A DNA stretch of 64,000 nt, from NCBI RefSeq assembly GCF_030269305.1, contig NZ_BSTC01000001.1, positions 1,129,467 through 1,193,466 on the forward strand, in the 5' to 3' direction. Shown here piece by piece: positions 1-8,562 of this stretch. How positions within the stretch are numbered: the first letter of the stretch is position 1; each line of letters starts with the position of its first letter. The DNA comes from Kineosporia sp. NBRC 101731 (GTDB taxonomy: Bacteria > Actinomycetota > Actinomycetes > Actinomycetales > Kineosporiaceae). Under the pieces are notes generated by a model. That model saw only the letters and a list, made by a program, of their open reading frames with translations. It did no database searches and was not told where the DNA came from. The translations under genes and the position numbers were made by a program.

Positions 1-146
1 TCGCCCCTGCCAGTCCGTCCGAGCCGAACGAGACCGCCGCGTCCACTCCCGCGTCCACTCCCGCGTCCACTCCCGCGTCCACTGCCACCGACGATCCCTC
101 GGCGCACACCGAGCTACCCGCGTCCACCCCCGAGCGCGACGCATGA
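1..146 (+). CDS. nuoG: NADH-quinone oxidoreductase subunit G, 3' end only
   Basis: Only the last 47 codons (reading from position 3) and the TGA at 144-146 lie in the window. This tail is rich in Ala, Ser, Thr and Pro, contains repeated ASTP units and shows no catalytic motif. The identity rests on position: the stop overlaps the nuoH ATG (ATGA at 143-146), and nuoG directly precedes nuoH in complex I operons. NuoG is the large iron-sulfur subunit of the peripheral arm. A disordered C-terminal extension would be lineage-specific. The identity is an inference from synteny. Confidence 0.6.
   Translation, partial: APASPSEPNETAASTPASTPASTPASTATDDPSAHTELPASTPERDA
39..83 (+). repeat. 12-base in-frame tandem repeat
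   Basis: The unit GCGTCCACTCCC occurs three times exactly, followed by nine bases of a fourth copy. It encodes Ala-Ser-Thr-Pro repeats in the predicted NuoG tail. The unit is a multiple of three, so copy-number change would keep the reading frame. Confidence 0.9.
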
Positions 147-1108
147 CCCTCGACGCCGGGCTGGTGGCCGAGATCGTGCTGCGCACGCTGGCCGTGCTGG
201 TCGCGTTCCTCACCCTGCCGCTGGTGGTCGGGCAGACCGAGCACAAGGTGATGGCGCACATGCAGGGGCGGCTGGGCCCGATGTACGCCGGAGGGTTCCA
301 CGGGTGGGCGCAGCTCGTGGCCGACGGGGTGAAGTTCCTGCAGAAGGAAGACATCGTCCCGGACCGGGCCGATGCCGGCGTGTTCCGGCTGGCTCCCGGG
401 GTGGCGCTGGTGCCTTATCTGGTGGCGATGGCGGTGATTCCGCTGAGCCCGGACTGGGTGGCGGCGGACGTGGACGCCGGGCTGCTGTTCGTCCTGGCCG
501 CGAGCGCCGTCGCGGTGCTGGGCACCCTGATGGCGGGCTGGTCGAGCGGGAACAAGTACGCGCTGCTGGGGTCGATGCGTGCGGCCGCCCAGCTACTGGC
601 CTACGAGCTGCCGCTGGTGCTGGCGGCGGCGAGCGTGGCGATGGCCGCGGGCACGCTGTCGCTGACGGGCATCGGTGAGGCCTGGCAGTGGTGGTGGCTG
701 TTCTGGCAGGCCCCGGCCCTGATCGTGTTCGTGGTGGCAGGGCTGGCCGAGGTGCAGCGCCCGCCGTTCGACATGCCGATCGCCGACTCCGAGCTGGTGG
801 CCGGTCCCTACACCGAGTACACCGGGCTGCGGTTCGCGTTGTTCCTGCTCAGCGAGTACGCGGGCATCGTGGTGCTGTCCGCGCTGACCGCGGTGCTGTT
901 TCTCGGCGGCTGGCACGGCCCGTTCAGCGACACGCTGGGCCCGCTCTGGACGCTGCTGAAGACCGGGATGGTCGCGGTCGTCGTGATCTGGCTGCGGGTG
1001 GCCTGGCCACGCCTGCGGGAGGACCAGCTGCAACGGCTGGCCTGGGCGGGGCTCGTGCCCGTCGCCCTGGCCCAGCTGGCCCTCACCGCCGTGGTCGTCG
1101 TGGCCTGA
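143..1108 (+). CDS. nuoH: NADH-quinone oxidoreductase subunit H
   Basis: This 321-residue membrane subunit of complex I (ND1 family) forms the end of the quinone-binding chamber and links the peripheral arm to the membrane arm. It is almost entirely hydrophobic, with about eight membrane helices. The family signature AEVQRPPFDMP followed by SELVAGPYTEYTGLRF lies around residues 201-230, and GRLGPMYAGG near residue 43 is the usual N-terminal motif. The length is close to the E. coli protein. It starts at the ATG overlapping the upstream stop. nuoI does not follow directly: a palindrome, two minus-strand genes and a TetR gene intervene. Confidence 0.95.
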   Translation: MTLDAGLVAEIVLRTLAVLVAFLTLPLVVGQTEHKVMAHMQGRLGPMYAGGFHGWAQLVADGVKFLQKEDIVPDRADAGVFRLAPGVALVPYLVAMAVIPLSPDWVAADVDAGLLFVLAASAVAVLGTLMAGWSSGNKYALLGSMRAAAQLLAYELPLVLAAASVAMAAGTLSLTGIGEAWQWWWLFWQAPALIVFVVAGLAEVQRPPFDMPIADSELVAGPYTEYTGLRFALFLLSEYAGIVVLSALTAVLFLGGWHGPFSDTLGPLWTLLKTGMVAVVVIWLRVAWPRLREDQLQRLAWAGLVPVALAQLALTAVVVVA

Positions 1109-1113
1109 GAACC

Positions 1114-1280
1114 AGGGCGTGTCCTGCGGATCATCGCCTACTGCGGGGTGCCCGGAGAGCCGTCTGGACGCGTCCGGTGTGGCCCCACGGAGGAACGCTA
1201 CGAGCGGGCCCACCGGCCACGTCCAGCCCGGCTCACCGGGCACCTCCGCAGCTCACGGCGTGATCCGCAGGAAAGGCCCT
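1114..1280 (+). repeat. 167-base imperfect palindrome, MITE-like
   Basis: The ends are 20-base inverted repeats with two differences: AGGGCGTGTCCTGCGGATCA at 1114-1133 and its complement at 1261-1280. TCCTGCGGATCA is perfect over 12 bases. Inside, further segments pair in the same order, for example GGTGCCCGG with CCGGGCACC, and GAGCCG..CTGGACG with CGTCCAG..CGGCTC, so the whole element can fold into one long hairpin. It lies between the stop of nuoH and the stop of the convergent GNAT gene, whose TAG uses the right end. No target duplication is evident. It looks like a miniature non-autonomous mobile element, or an unusually large bidirectional terminator. Confidence 0.7.
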
Positions 1281-1773
1281 AGTCCAGGTTCTTCACGAAG
1301 TGGAGCGCGCCTTCCTCGTGCTGGTAGAGCCCGAAGCCGGCGTGCGGCAGGTAGCCCGCGCTGCGGTACAGGGCCACGGCCTCCGGCTGCTTCGTGCCCG
1401 TCTCCAGGATCAGGCGGGTGTAGCCCAGGGCCATCGCGCGCAGCTCGGCCGAGGCCAGCAGGCGCCGGGCCAGGCCGTGACGGCGGAACCCGGGGCGCAC
1501 GTACAACCGCTTCATCTCCACCGACCCCTCACCCTCGGCGGGGTTCCCCCGCAGGCCGACGCAGCCGGCGAGCTCGCCACCGGCCTCGGCGATGGTGAAC
1601 AGGCCCGAGGGCGGAGCGAATTCGGCCGGGTCGACGGGGGTGTCGTCCGGTCCGCCGTAGCGGACGACGTACTCCTGCTGGACCTCGGCGATCAGGGAGA
1701 CCGCTTCAGGGCTGTCGAACGGGACGTCACGGAAGACCAGATCGGTTACGGGGGAGTTGCTCACGGCTCCCAT
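1279..1773 (-). CDS. GNAT family N-acetyltransferase
   Basis: The protein has about 164 residues and a GNAT fold. The acetyl-CoA-binding motif A is visible as MKRLYVRPGFRRHGLARRLL, followed by an LILETGTKQPEAVALYRSAGY strand-helix that fits motif B. Such enzymes transfer an acetyl group from acetyl-CoA to a small molecule or protein amine; the substrate is unknown. The ATG at 1773 is used here. A GTG at 1764, overlapping the upstream VOC stop as GTGA, is equally likely. It is co-transcribed with the VOC gene and convergent to nuoH. Confidence 0.85.
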   Translation of the reverse strand: MGAVSNSPVTDLVFRDVPFDSPEAVSLIAEVQQEYVVRYGGPDDTPVDPAEFAPPSGLFTIAEAGGELAGCVGLRGNPAEGEGSVEMKRLYVRPGFRRHGLARRLLASAELRAMALGYTRLILETGTKQPEAVALYRSAGYLPHAGFGLYQHEEGALHFVKNLD

Positions 1774-2120
1774 AGTTCCACGGGGTTGCCTTCGGGGTCG
1801 TGCACCCGGGCGAAGCGGCCGTTGGGATAGATCTCCTCGTCGACCTCGACGGCGATGCCGGCCCGCCGCAGCTGGGCCACCATCGCGTCCAGGTCGCGGA
1901 CCCGGAAATTGACCATCCATTGCTGCTGGGGTCGCCCGAAGTGCTCGGCGTCGTCAGCGAATGCGGCGAAGACCGTCGGCCCGGACTGTGAAATCCAGGG
2001 CGCTTCTTCGTACGTCAAGGGCACTGGCGTCACGCCGAGGTGGTCTTCATACCAGGCGGCCAGTCTCTCCGGATCCTTGCTCCGGAAGAACAGTCCCCCG
2101 ATGCCCGTCACGCGTTCCAC
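1761..2120 (-). CDS. VOC (glyoxalase/bleomycin-resistance) family protein
   Basis: This 119-residue protein looks like one complete VOC module pair: N-terminal GGLFFRSKDPERLAAWYEDH and C-terminal RFARVHDPEGNPVELWEP, the usual metal-site Glu region near the end. The family covers small metal-dependent lyases, dioxygenases and drug-binding proteins, and the substrate cannot be told. The GTG at 2120 was chosen because family members begin just before this VTGIGGLFF strand; a GTG at 2111 is an alternative. Neither has a strong ribosome binding site. Upstream in-frame codons have non-coding character. The 3' end overlaps the GNAT start. Confidence 0.8.
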   Translation of the reverse strand: MERVTGIGGLFFRSKDPERLAAWYEDHLGVTPVPLTYEEAPWISQSGPTVFAAFADDAEHFGRPQQQWMVNFRVRDLDAMVAQLRRAGIAVEVDEEIYPNGRFARVHDPEGNPVELWEP

Positions 2121-2738
2121 AAATGGGAATACTGCCAGAAGGGCCGCGATCAGGCCGCTCGGAGTGGTTGGCGCATTCTGTTCCTGGGCGTCGCGGGCGC
2201 CTGGAAAAAGACAGAATGCGCAGGTCATGAATGGAATTATCGATCTCGCGAGGTAGCCGGATTTCGTGCTGAATTCGCTGGCCGTAGGGGCGTGGTGGCA
2301 CGGATGGCGCACTATCGCTGCACTGCCGATGCCGTTCGGTGGCGCAGTGGCCCGGTGACGTTCTGGATGACGTGGCCGGACCTTTTTCGTGCGCATGAAT
2401 TAATGACAGGTGTCGGGGTAGTGGTCGGTCGTACGGCCCGCTCCCATTTTTGTCATTGGGTGCCTAAAAGGGGGACGCCGAGGGCTCCGGCGGCCGGCGC
2501 GTGAGTGCGGTGGGTGTCCGCCTCCGTGGGGCGCCCGTGGGGCACTCGTGGGTTCAGAGACTCGCCCCCATCACTGTGGGTGACGGCGAGTGTTCGAGGG
2601 TAGAGCTGGATTCGCCGGATCCGGAGGCGCCGGTAAGGACAGCGGCTAATATCACTATTGGCCGTCCGGTCCCCGGGATCCGGTTTGCCGGGAGATCGGT
2701 CCGTGTCGGATGTGCCGTAATCCACCGCAATCGGAATA
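2121..2738. other. Non-coding gap upstream of VOC and TetR genes
   Basis: About 620 bases, visibly more AT-rich than the surroundings, with stretches such as AATGGGAATACTG and GCATGAATTAATGACAGG. Short open frames here lack ribosome binding sites and family resemblance. It should hold the VOC/GNAT promoter (leftward). I see no RNA gene. Confidence 0.6.
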
Positions 2739-2767
2739 TTGATGGTCATGCCGGTGGCGTGTACGTT
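2739..2767 (+). promoter_or_regulatory. Candidate promoter of the TetR gene
   Basis: A TTGATG (-35) at 2739-2744 and TACGTT (-10) at 2762-2767 are separated by 17 bases. Transcription would start near 2774, about 30 bases before the start codon. Confidence 0.45.
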
Positions 2768-2790
2768 CCGGCGCGGGCATTTGTCGGAAC
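2765..2790. promoter_or_regulatory. Candidate TetR operator dyad
   Basis: Perfect 6-base arms GTTCCG (2765-2770) and CGGAAC (2785-2790) flank a 14-base centre. The dyad overlaps the predicted -10 box and start site, as expected for autorepression. Confidence 0.4.
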
Positions 2791-2808
2791 ACGCTTGAGG
2801 TGGGTGAC

Positions 2809-3447
2809 GTGGCGCGGCAGCAGGCTGAGATCCGGCGCGAGGAGATTCTCCGGGCCGCGGCGGCGGTGGTCGGGCGCAAGGGATTCGCGCGGACCCGGGT
2901 GGCCGATGTCGCGGCGGAGCTCGGAATCAGTGCCGGCCTGGTCTTTTACCATTTCGATTCCAAAGAGCGGCTGCTCTCCGAGGCATTTGTGATGGCCTCC
3001 GACCGCGATCTGGACGCCATGGACGCGGCGATTGCCGGCCCGGGCACCCACGCCGAGCGCGTGCGTAACGTGATCCGGCTCTACCAGCAGATCTCCTCCG
3101 ACCCCGGCGACCGCGAGGTGTGGTCGCACAACATCGACGCCTGGGCCGAGGGCCGCTACACCGCCGAGATCCGCGAGGTGGTCCGCCGCAATGACGCGCG
3201 CTGGCGCCACGGCCTGACCCGGCTGGTCGCGGCCGGGGCTGAGGCCGGGGAGTTCACCTGCCCCGACCCGCAGGAGGCCGCGCTGCGGATCTGCGTGATG
3301 CTCGACGGGCTCGCGGTCGCCACCCAGGTCCGCGGCACGCTGGCGAAGGGCAGGGCGAGAGCATGGGCCGAGGAGCACGCCGCGCGAGAACTGGGGCTCC
3401 CGGCGCCGGTCTTCCCGGTGCAGCAGCTTCCACCCGCCCAGCGCTGA
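2809..3447 (+). CDS. TetR/AcrR family transcriptional regulator
   Basis: This protein of about 212 residues has an N-terminal TetR helix-turn-helix: RREEILRAAAAVVGRKGFARTRVADVAAELGISAGLVFYHFDSKERLL, the canonical three-helix DNA-binding domain. A helical C-terminal ligand domain follows (residues 60-200) with BetI-like spacing. The GTG at 2809 is chosen because GAGG lies eight bases upstream; an in-frame GTG at 2800 would add three residues. The gene stands alone on the plus strand, divergent from VOC/GNAT and just upstream of nuoI. The likely targets are itself and possibly the VOC/GNAT pair. The ligand is unknown. Confidence 0.9.
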   Translation: MARQQAEIRREEILRAAAAVVGRKGFARTRVADVAAELGISAGLVFYHFDSKERLLSEAFVMASDRDLDAMDAAIAGPGTHAERVRNVIRLYQQISSDPGDREVWSHNIDAWAEGRYTAEIREVVRRNDARWRHGLTRLVAAGAEAGEFTCPDPQEAALRICVMLDGLAVATQVRGTLAKGRARAWAEEHAARELGLPAPVFPVQQLPPAQR

Positions 3448-3496
3448 CCCGTGAGGCGCGTCGCGCGAGTGACGTCGAACACGGCAAGATGCATCG

Positions 3497-4237
3497 GTGA
3501 CCAACCCACAGCACGACGACGCGGGTAGCCCTGACGGCCACCGGCACGGCGTCGGCGGGGGCCTGGTCTCCGGGCTGGCCACCACGGCCCGGGCCCTGGC
3601 GCGGCACACCCACACGCAGGAGTACCCGGACGTCCGGCCCGATCTGCCTCCACGCAGCCGCGGGGTGATCGCCCTGCTCGCCGAGAACTGCACCAGTTGC
3701 ATGCTGTGCGCCCGTGAGTGCCCGGACTGGTGCATCTACATCGAGTCGCACAAGGAAGAGGTCCCGGCTCCCGAGCCCGGCGGCCGTCCCCGGCAGAAGA
3801 ACGTGCTGGACCGCTTCGCCATCGACTTCTCCCTGTGCATGTACTGCGGCATCTGCATCGAGGCCTGCCCGTTCGACGCGCTCTTCTGGAGCCCCGAGTT
3901 CGAGTACGCCGAGTTCGACATCCGCGACCTGCTGCACGAGAGCGACCGGCTCGAGAGCTGGATGGCCAGCGTCCCGCCCCCGCCCCTGCCCGACCCCGGA
4001 GCCGTCGAGGCGAAGGAGGTCGGCGTGGCGAGAACGGCCGCGGACAAGGCGATTGCGGCGTACGAGGCGTCCTTGGCGAGGAAGCGTGAGGCCGAGGACC
4101 CGGACGCCACCACCCCGATGGTGCCGGTGGACGACCAGGCGGGGGAGACGTCCATCAGCACGGACGAAACCACCGAGTTGCCCCCGGTGACCGACGAGAC
4201 CCAGGTCTTGCCACCTGCTGACGAGGGTGAGCGGTGA
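3497..4237 (+). CDS. nuoI: NADH-quinone oxidoreductase subunit I
   Basis: This 246-residue ferredoxin-like subunit carries two 4Fe-4S clusters (N6a and N6b) that pass electrons towards the quinone site. The cluster motifs [15 protein letters not shown] and [16 protein letters not shown] lie near residues 65-80 and 114-130. The last roughly 100 residues form an acidic, Pro/Thr-rich tail absent from E. coli NuoI. The start is a GTG. The 3' end overlaps nuoJ by four bases (GTGA). It restarts the complex I gene series after the insertion behind nuoH. Confidence 0.95.
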   Translation: MTNPQHDDAGSPDGHRHGVGGGLVSGLATTARALARHTHTQEYPDVRPDLPPRSRGVIALLAENCTSCMLCARECPDWCIYIESHKEEVPAPEPGGRPRQKNVLDRFAIDFSLCMYCGICIEACPFDALFWSPEFEYAEFDIRDLLHESDRLESWMASVPPPPLPDPGAVEAKEVGVARTAADKAIAAYEASLARKREAEDPDATTPMVPVDDQAGETSISTDETTELPPVTDETQVLPPADEGER

Positions 4238-4764
4238 GCGGACTCGACCTGCTCCTCACCGCCCTCGCGGTGCTGGCGGCGGCGAGTGCGCTGCTGGCCG
4301 TGACCGGCTCACGCGTCGTGCACTGCGCCCTGTGGCTGGTGGTGAGTCTGGGTGCGCTGGCCGGTGTGTACCTGGTGCTCGGCGCCGAGGTGGTGGCGCT
4401 GGTGCAGCTGCTGGTCTACGTCGGCGCCGTGGTGGTGCTGGTGATCTTCGCGCTGATGCTGACCCGGGCCCCGGTGGAACCGAGCAGTCGCCTGGACGCG
4501 CCGAAGGGCCAGAAGCTGGCGGCGGTGGTCGCGGGCATCTCGGTGGGCGGGATCCTGGCCGGAACGCTGATCTACGCCCTGCAGGACCTGACCGTCGAGG
4601 TGCAGGGCGAGCAGGGCAGCGCCCGGAACATCGGCCAGGCCGTGTTCTCCGGCTGGCTGCTGCCGTTCGAGCTGCTCTCGGTGCTGCTGCTGGCGGCCCT
4701 GGTGGCGGCGATCGCGGTGTCGCGTCACCTTCCCGGAACGACCGAAGACGGCGGGGAACAGTGA
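4234..4764 (+). CDS. nuoJ: NADH-quinone oxidoreductase subunit J
   Basis: This 176-residue membrane subunit (ND6 family) has five predicted helices. The conserved third-helix region reads [28 protein letters not shown], with the pi-bulge helix important for coupling. The GTG start at 4234 overlaps the nuoI stop, with GAGGGTGAG just upstream as ribosome binding site. The end overlaps nuoK by four bases, so translation is probably coupled along the series. Confidence 0.93.
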   Translation: MSGLDLLLTALAVLAAASALLAVTGSRVVHCALWLVVSLGALAGVYLVLGAEVVALVQLLVYVGAVVVLVIFALMLTRAPVEPSSRLDAPKGQKLAAVVAGISVGGILAGTLIYALQDLTVEVQGEQGSARNIGQAVFSGWLLPFELLSVLLLAALVAAIAVSRHLPGTTEDGGEQ

Positions 4765-5138
4765 TCCACCTGCTCGGACCGGCCGTCCTGGCCGCGGCCC
4801 TGGCGGGGATCGGGGTCTACGGCATTCTCGCCCGGCGCAACGCCGTGCTCGTGCTGATCGGCGCGGAACTCCTTCTCAACGCCGCGAACGTGTTGCTGGT
4901 GACTGCTTCGGCGCTACCGGCGGGCGGTCTGGCCGGGCTGGAGCACAGCCAGGCCTACCACGACCCGCTGATCCCGGGGCAGGTGATGACGATCTTCGTG
5001 ATCACCGTCGCGGCCGCGGAGATCGGCCTGGGCCTGGCGATCGTGCTGCTGCTGTTCCGGGCCCGCGGCACTGTGGAGCTGACCGCGGTACGGGAACTGG
5101 GCGAGGCCTCGCCCACGCACACGGAGACACCGTCGTGA
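4761..5138 (+). CDS. nuoK: NADH-quinone oxidoreductase subunit K
   Basis: This 125-residue subunit (ND4L family) has three membrane helices and the conserved buried glutamates of the proton path: GAELLLNAANVLLV around residue 36 and AAAEIGLGLAIVLLLFR around residue 77. The start is a GTG overlapping the nuoJ stop (GTGA at 4761-4764). The C-terminal 25 residues are hydrophilic and extend beyond the usual 100-residue length. Confidence 0.93.
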   Translation: MIHLLGPAVLAAALAGIGVYGILARRNAVLVLIGAELLLNAANVLLVTASALPAGGLAGLEHSQAYHDPLIPGQVMTIFVITVAAAEIGLGLAIVLLLFRARGTVELTAVRELGEASPTHTETPS

Positions 5139-7054
5139 CCGAGTCCGCCGCCATCCTCACGATCGTGCTGCCCGCCGTCTCGGCGATGCTGGGGCTGCTC
5201 ATGGGCAAGGCCTGGGCCCGGGACTGGGCCGTGCTCGGCTCGCTCGGCGCCCTGGTGGCCGCGATCGTGGAACTGGTGCTGGTCGGGACCGACGGCCCGG
5301 TCACGGCGTTCGGTTTCCTCGGCCGGGCCCAGCTCGGGGGCACCACCATCGATCTGACCCTGCGCTCCGACCAGCTCTCCGCCGCGGTCGCCGCTCTGGT
5401 GGCCCTGGTCGCGTTCTGCGTGCAGATCTACTCGACGGCCTACCTGGCGGGGGAGGGCACGCCGCAAGCACCGACCCGCTACCCGGCCTACGCCGCGACG
5501 GTCTCGCTGTTCACCGCCGCGATGATGCTGGTGGTGCACTCCGCCGACCTGGTGCTGCTGCTCATCGGCTGGGAGATCATGGGCTTGGCCTCGTACCTGC
5601 TCGTCGGTCACCACAGTGAACGGGCGGGCGCGAGAGCGGCTGCCACCAAGGCTTTCCTGGTCACCCGGGTCGGCGACATCGGGGTGGTGCTGGCGGTGGT
5701 GGTGCTGATCGCGGGGGCGGGCACCACGTCGATCAGCGACCTGAACCGGGCCGCCACCGAGAATGAGATCGGCCACGGCACCGTGCTGACGGCGGGCCTG
5801 CTGCTGCTTGCCGGAGTGGTGGGCAAGTCGGCGCAGTTCCCGCTGCACATCTGGCTACCGGATGCGATGGAGGGCCCGACCCCGGTCTCGGCCCTGATCC
5901 ACGCCGCGACCATGGTGGCGGCCGGGGTGTTCCTGATGGCCCGGTTGCTGCCGCTCTACCTGACCGTGCCGGGCGCCCTGCAGACCGGCGCCGTCCTGGC
6001 CTCGATCAGCATGGTCGGCGCGGCCCTGGCGGCCTTGGCCCAGACCGATCTGAAACGGCTGCTGGCCTACTCCACGATCAGTCAGGTCGCGTACATGCTC
6101 GGCGCGGTCTGCGTGGCTTCCGACCGTGAGCTGGGCTCCGGTGACCCGACAGCGCTCGCCGCCCCGGGCGTCCTCCATCTTCTCTCGCACGGAGCCTTCA
6201 AGGCGCTGCTGTTCCTGGCCGCCGGATGCATCGTGCACATCGTCGGCTCGACGGCGCTCGCCGACATGGGTGGGCTCTGGCGCACGCACCGCAGCCTGGC
6301 CGTGCTCTTCGGGATCGGGTTGCTGGGGCTGGCGGGTATCCCGCCGTTCGGGGGGTTCTGGTCGAAGGAGGCCGTGCTGTCGGCCGCCGACGAGGCTGCC
6401 CACGCCGGCACCTGGGCGGGCTGGACCGTGCTGGTCGCCGGGGTTCTCACGATCGTGCTGACCGGGCTGTACGCGGGGCGGGCCTGGGCGATCGTCGCCA
6501 TGGGGCGGGGCCCGGTGCTGCCCGCGGTGGGTGACGCCGAGACCGAGGAACCGCACGAGAACGCGCACGGGCACGGGGTACCCGTCGCGATGATGCTTCC
6601 CCTGTACCTTCTGGCGATCCCGACCGTGGCCTTCGGCCTGGTACTGCTGACCCCGTTCGATCTGCTGCACGGCGTCGAGATTCAGCCCGGCACCGCGATC
6701 ACCGGTGCGCTGCTCGCCCTTTCGGGGGTCGGTTGGGCGGTCTCGGCGCCTCGTCTGGGCACCCCGGACATTGCCGTGGCCCTGCCCATGAGAGCGAGAT
6801 CCTTGCTGGAGAACGCTTTCTACTTCGACGTCGTGATCCGGGTACTCGTGGTGCGCCCGGTACTGGGGCTGGCGCGGACGGTGCAGATGCTCGAGCGGGA
6901 CGTGGTGGACGCGTATGTGCGGGGTGTGCGGCCCACCACCGAGATCGCCGGGGCCGTGCTGCGCCGCGCCCAGACCGGTCTGGCCACGGCCTACGCGGCC
7001 TGGGTGTTCGTCGGCGCGGTCGTGCTCACCGTGGCCGGGATGGTGCTCGTATGA
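5135..7054 (+). CDS. nuoL: NADH-quinone oxidoreductase subunit L
   Basis: This 639-residue antiporter-like subunit (ND5) is the distal proton pump of complex I with its long lateral helix. Visible motifs include GWEIMGLASYLLVGHH, the Lys-containing VVGKSAQFPLHIWLPDAMEGPTPVSALIHAATMV split across helices 7-8, and RLLAYSTISQVAYM. About 16 membrane helices are predicted. GTG start overlapping nuoK; end overlaps nuoM by four bases. No missing key residues noticed. Confidence 0.95.
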   Translation: MTESAAILTIVLPAVSAMLGLLMGKAWARDWAVLGSLGALVAAIVELVLVGTDGPVTAFGFLGRAQLGGTTIDLTLRSDQLSAAVAALVALVAFCVQIYSTAYLAGEGTPQAPTRYPAYAATVSLFTAAMMLVVHSADLVLLLIGWEIMGLASYLLVGHHSERAGARAAATKAFLVTRVGDIGVVLAVVVLIAGAGTTSISDLNRAATENEIGHGTVLTAGLLLLAGVVGKSAQFPLHIWLPDAMEGPTPVSALIHAATMVAAGVFLMARLLPLYLTVPGALQTGAVLASISMVGAALAALAQTDLKRLLAYSTISQVAYMLGAVCVASDRELGSGDPTALAAPGVLHLLSHGAFKALLFLAAGCIVHIVGSTALADMGGLWRTHRSLAVLFGIGLLGLAGIPPFGGFWSKEAVLSAADEAAHAGTWAGWTVLVAGVLTIVLTGLYAGRAWAIVAMGRGPVLPAVGDAETEEPHENAHGHGVPVAMMLPLYLLAIPTVAFGLVLLTPFDLLHGVEIQPGTAITGALLALSGVGWAVSAPRLGTPDIAVALPMRARSLLENAFYFDVVIRVLVVRPVLGLARTVQMLERDVVDAYVRGVRPTTEIAGAVLRRAQTGLATAYAAWVFVGAVVLTVAGMVLV

Positions 7055-8562
7055 GCTGGTCGTCGTGGTTACTGCCGGTGTTGGTGCTGGTGCCGTTCAT
7101 CGGTGCCCTGGTGCTGACGGTCCTTCCGGACCGGTTCGCCGTCCGGACCGGGCTGGGGGTCGCCCTGGTCACCCTGGCCCTGGCCGTCCTCGCCACCTAC
7201 GAGACGAGCGTGGCCGGGTTCGGCCGGATGCAGCTGGAGGTACGCACCGACTGGGTGCCCGCCCTGGGCCTTCAGGCCCATCTGGGGATGGATGGGGTCA
7301 GCGCACCCCTGGTCCTGCTCACCGCTCTGCTGGCCGTGCTCGTGTGCCTGCACCTGACCCGGGTGGGACCGGGCCGTCACCTGGTGATCTGCGTGCTCGT
7401 GGTGACCGGCGGCGCCCTCGCCACCTTCACCGCGCTCGACCTGCTGCTGTTCTTCATCGCCTTCGAGACCGTGCTGATCCCGATGTGGCTGGTGATCCGG
7501 ATCTGGGGTGACACGACCCAACCCGGAGGGACCGCCACCCGCGACGACGCCGCGAGCCGGTTCGTGCTCTACACCGCCACCGGCTCGGCGCTCATGCTGC
7601 TCGGGATCATCCTGGTGATCGCCCGCACCGGCACCTCCGACCTGACCGAGCTGATCGAACGCGGCGGCGCCGGGATGTCGGTGACCACCCAGACCGTGGC
7701 GGCCGGGCTGATCGTGTTCGGCCTGGCCGTGAAGACCCCGATGTGGCCGCTGCACACCTGGCTGCCCCCGGCCCACACGATCGCCCCGACCGCCGGATCG
7801 GTCCTGCTCGCCGGGATCCTGCTGAAACTCGGCACGTACGGCCTGGTGCGGGTGGCCTTGCCGGTGCTGCCCGCCGGCCTGCAGAACGTGGCCCCCTGGC
7901 TCGGCGGCTTCGCGGTGGTGGGCATCGTCTGGGCCGGTCTGGCCTGCCTGACCGAGCGCGACCTGAAGCGGCTGGTGGCGCTGTCGTCGGTGGCGCACAT
8001 GGGTTTCGTGCTGCTCGGGGTGGCCTCGATGACCCCGACCGGCCTGCAGGGCGCGCTCTACGCCAATATCGCGCACGGCGTGGTGAGCGCCCTGCTGTTC
8101 TTCGTCGTCGGGGCGCTGAAAGACCGCCACCACAGCGCCGACCTGACCGTGCTCGGCCCCGGCCTGCGCGACCGGCTGCCCCGGCTGGGAGGGCTTCTCA
8201 CCCTGGGCGCGGTCGCCGGTCTCGGACTGCCCGGCCTGGCCGTGTTCTGGGGTGAGCTGCTGACGATCGCCGGGGCCTGGCAGTCCTCCGCCCTCGGCGC
8301 CCTCGACCGGCCCTACGCCGTGATCGCCGCGGTCGGCACCGTGATCGCCGCCGCCTACTGGCTGCGCGTGCTGCGGCTGATCTGGCAGGGAACGCCGCTC
8401 ACGGACCAGGCCGAGCTCCCCGACGCCACCCCTCACGAGACCGCCGTCACCCTTCCCCTGGTGGTGGCCACCGTCGTCCTCGGACTGTTACCCGGTCCGC
8501 TGCTGTCCACCACCGCCGGGGTGGTCCGGCTGCTCCTGCCCGGCGGGGGAGTGGTGCCGTGA
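7051..8562 (+). CDS. nuoM: NADH-quinone oxidoreductase subunit M
   Basis: This 503-residue antiporter-like proton-pumping subunit (ND4) has roughly 14 helices. The essential Glu is seen in FIAFETVLIPMWLVI and the essential Lys in GLAVKTPMWPLHTWLPPAH. RDLKRLVALSSVAHMGFVLLG is the conserved later helix. The ATG at 7051 overlaps the nuoL stop (ATGA); a longer upstream reading in this frame is only the shadow of nuoL. It is translationally coupled to nuoN. Confidence 0.95.
   Translation: MSWSSWLLPVLVLVPFIGALVLTVLPDRFAVRTGLGVALVTLALAVLATYETSVAGFGRMQLEVRTDWVPALGLQAHLGMDGVSAPLVLLTALLAVLVCLHLTRVGPGRHLVICVLVVTGGALATFTALDLLLFFIAFETVLIPMWLVIRIWGDTTQPGGTATRDDAASRFVLYTATGSALMLLGIILVIARTGTSDLTELIERGGAGMSVTTQTVAAGLIVFGLAVKTPMWPLHTWLPPAHTIAPTAGSVLLAGILLKLGTYGLVRVALPVLPAGLQNVAPWLGGFAVVGIVWAGLACLTERDLKRLVALSSVAHMGFVLLGVASMTPTGLQGALYANIAHGVVSALLFFVVGALKDRHHSADLTVLGPGLRDRLPRLGGLLTLGAVAGLGLPGLAVFWGELLTIAGAWQSSALGALDRPYAVIAAVGTVIAAAYWLRVLRLIWQGTPLTDQAELPDATPHETAVTLPLVVATVVLGLLPGPLLSTTAGVVRLLLPGGGVVP

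Noticed and set aside
39-83. Short repeats considered as a CRISPR array
   Set aside because: Units are 12 bases and directly adjacent, without spacers, and encode protein. No CRISPR array or cas gene is seen in the window.
2453-2749. 98-codon minus-strand frame upstream of the TetR gene
   Set aside because: The region is AT-richer, the codon use is not biased to G/C at third positions and no start signal is seen.
4227-5138. Long single frame spanning nuoJ and nuoK
   Set aside because: Only its last 125 codons are nuoK; the earlier part is the shifted reading of nuoJ with non-protein-like composition.
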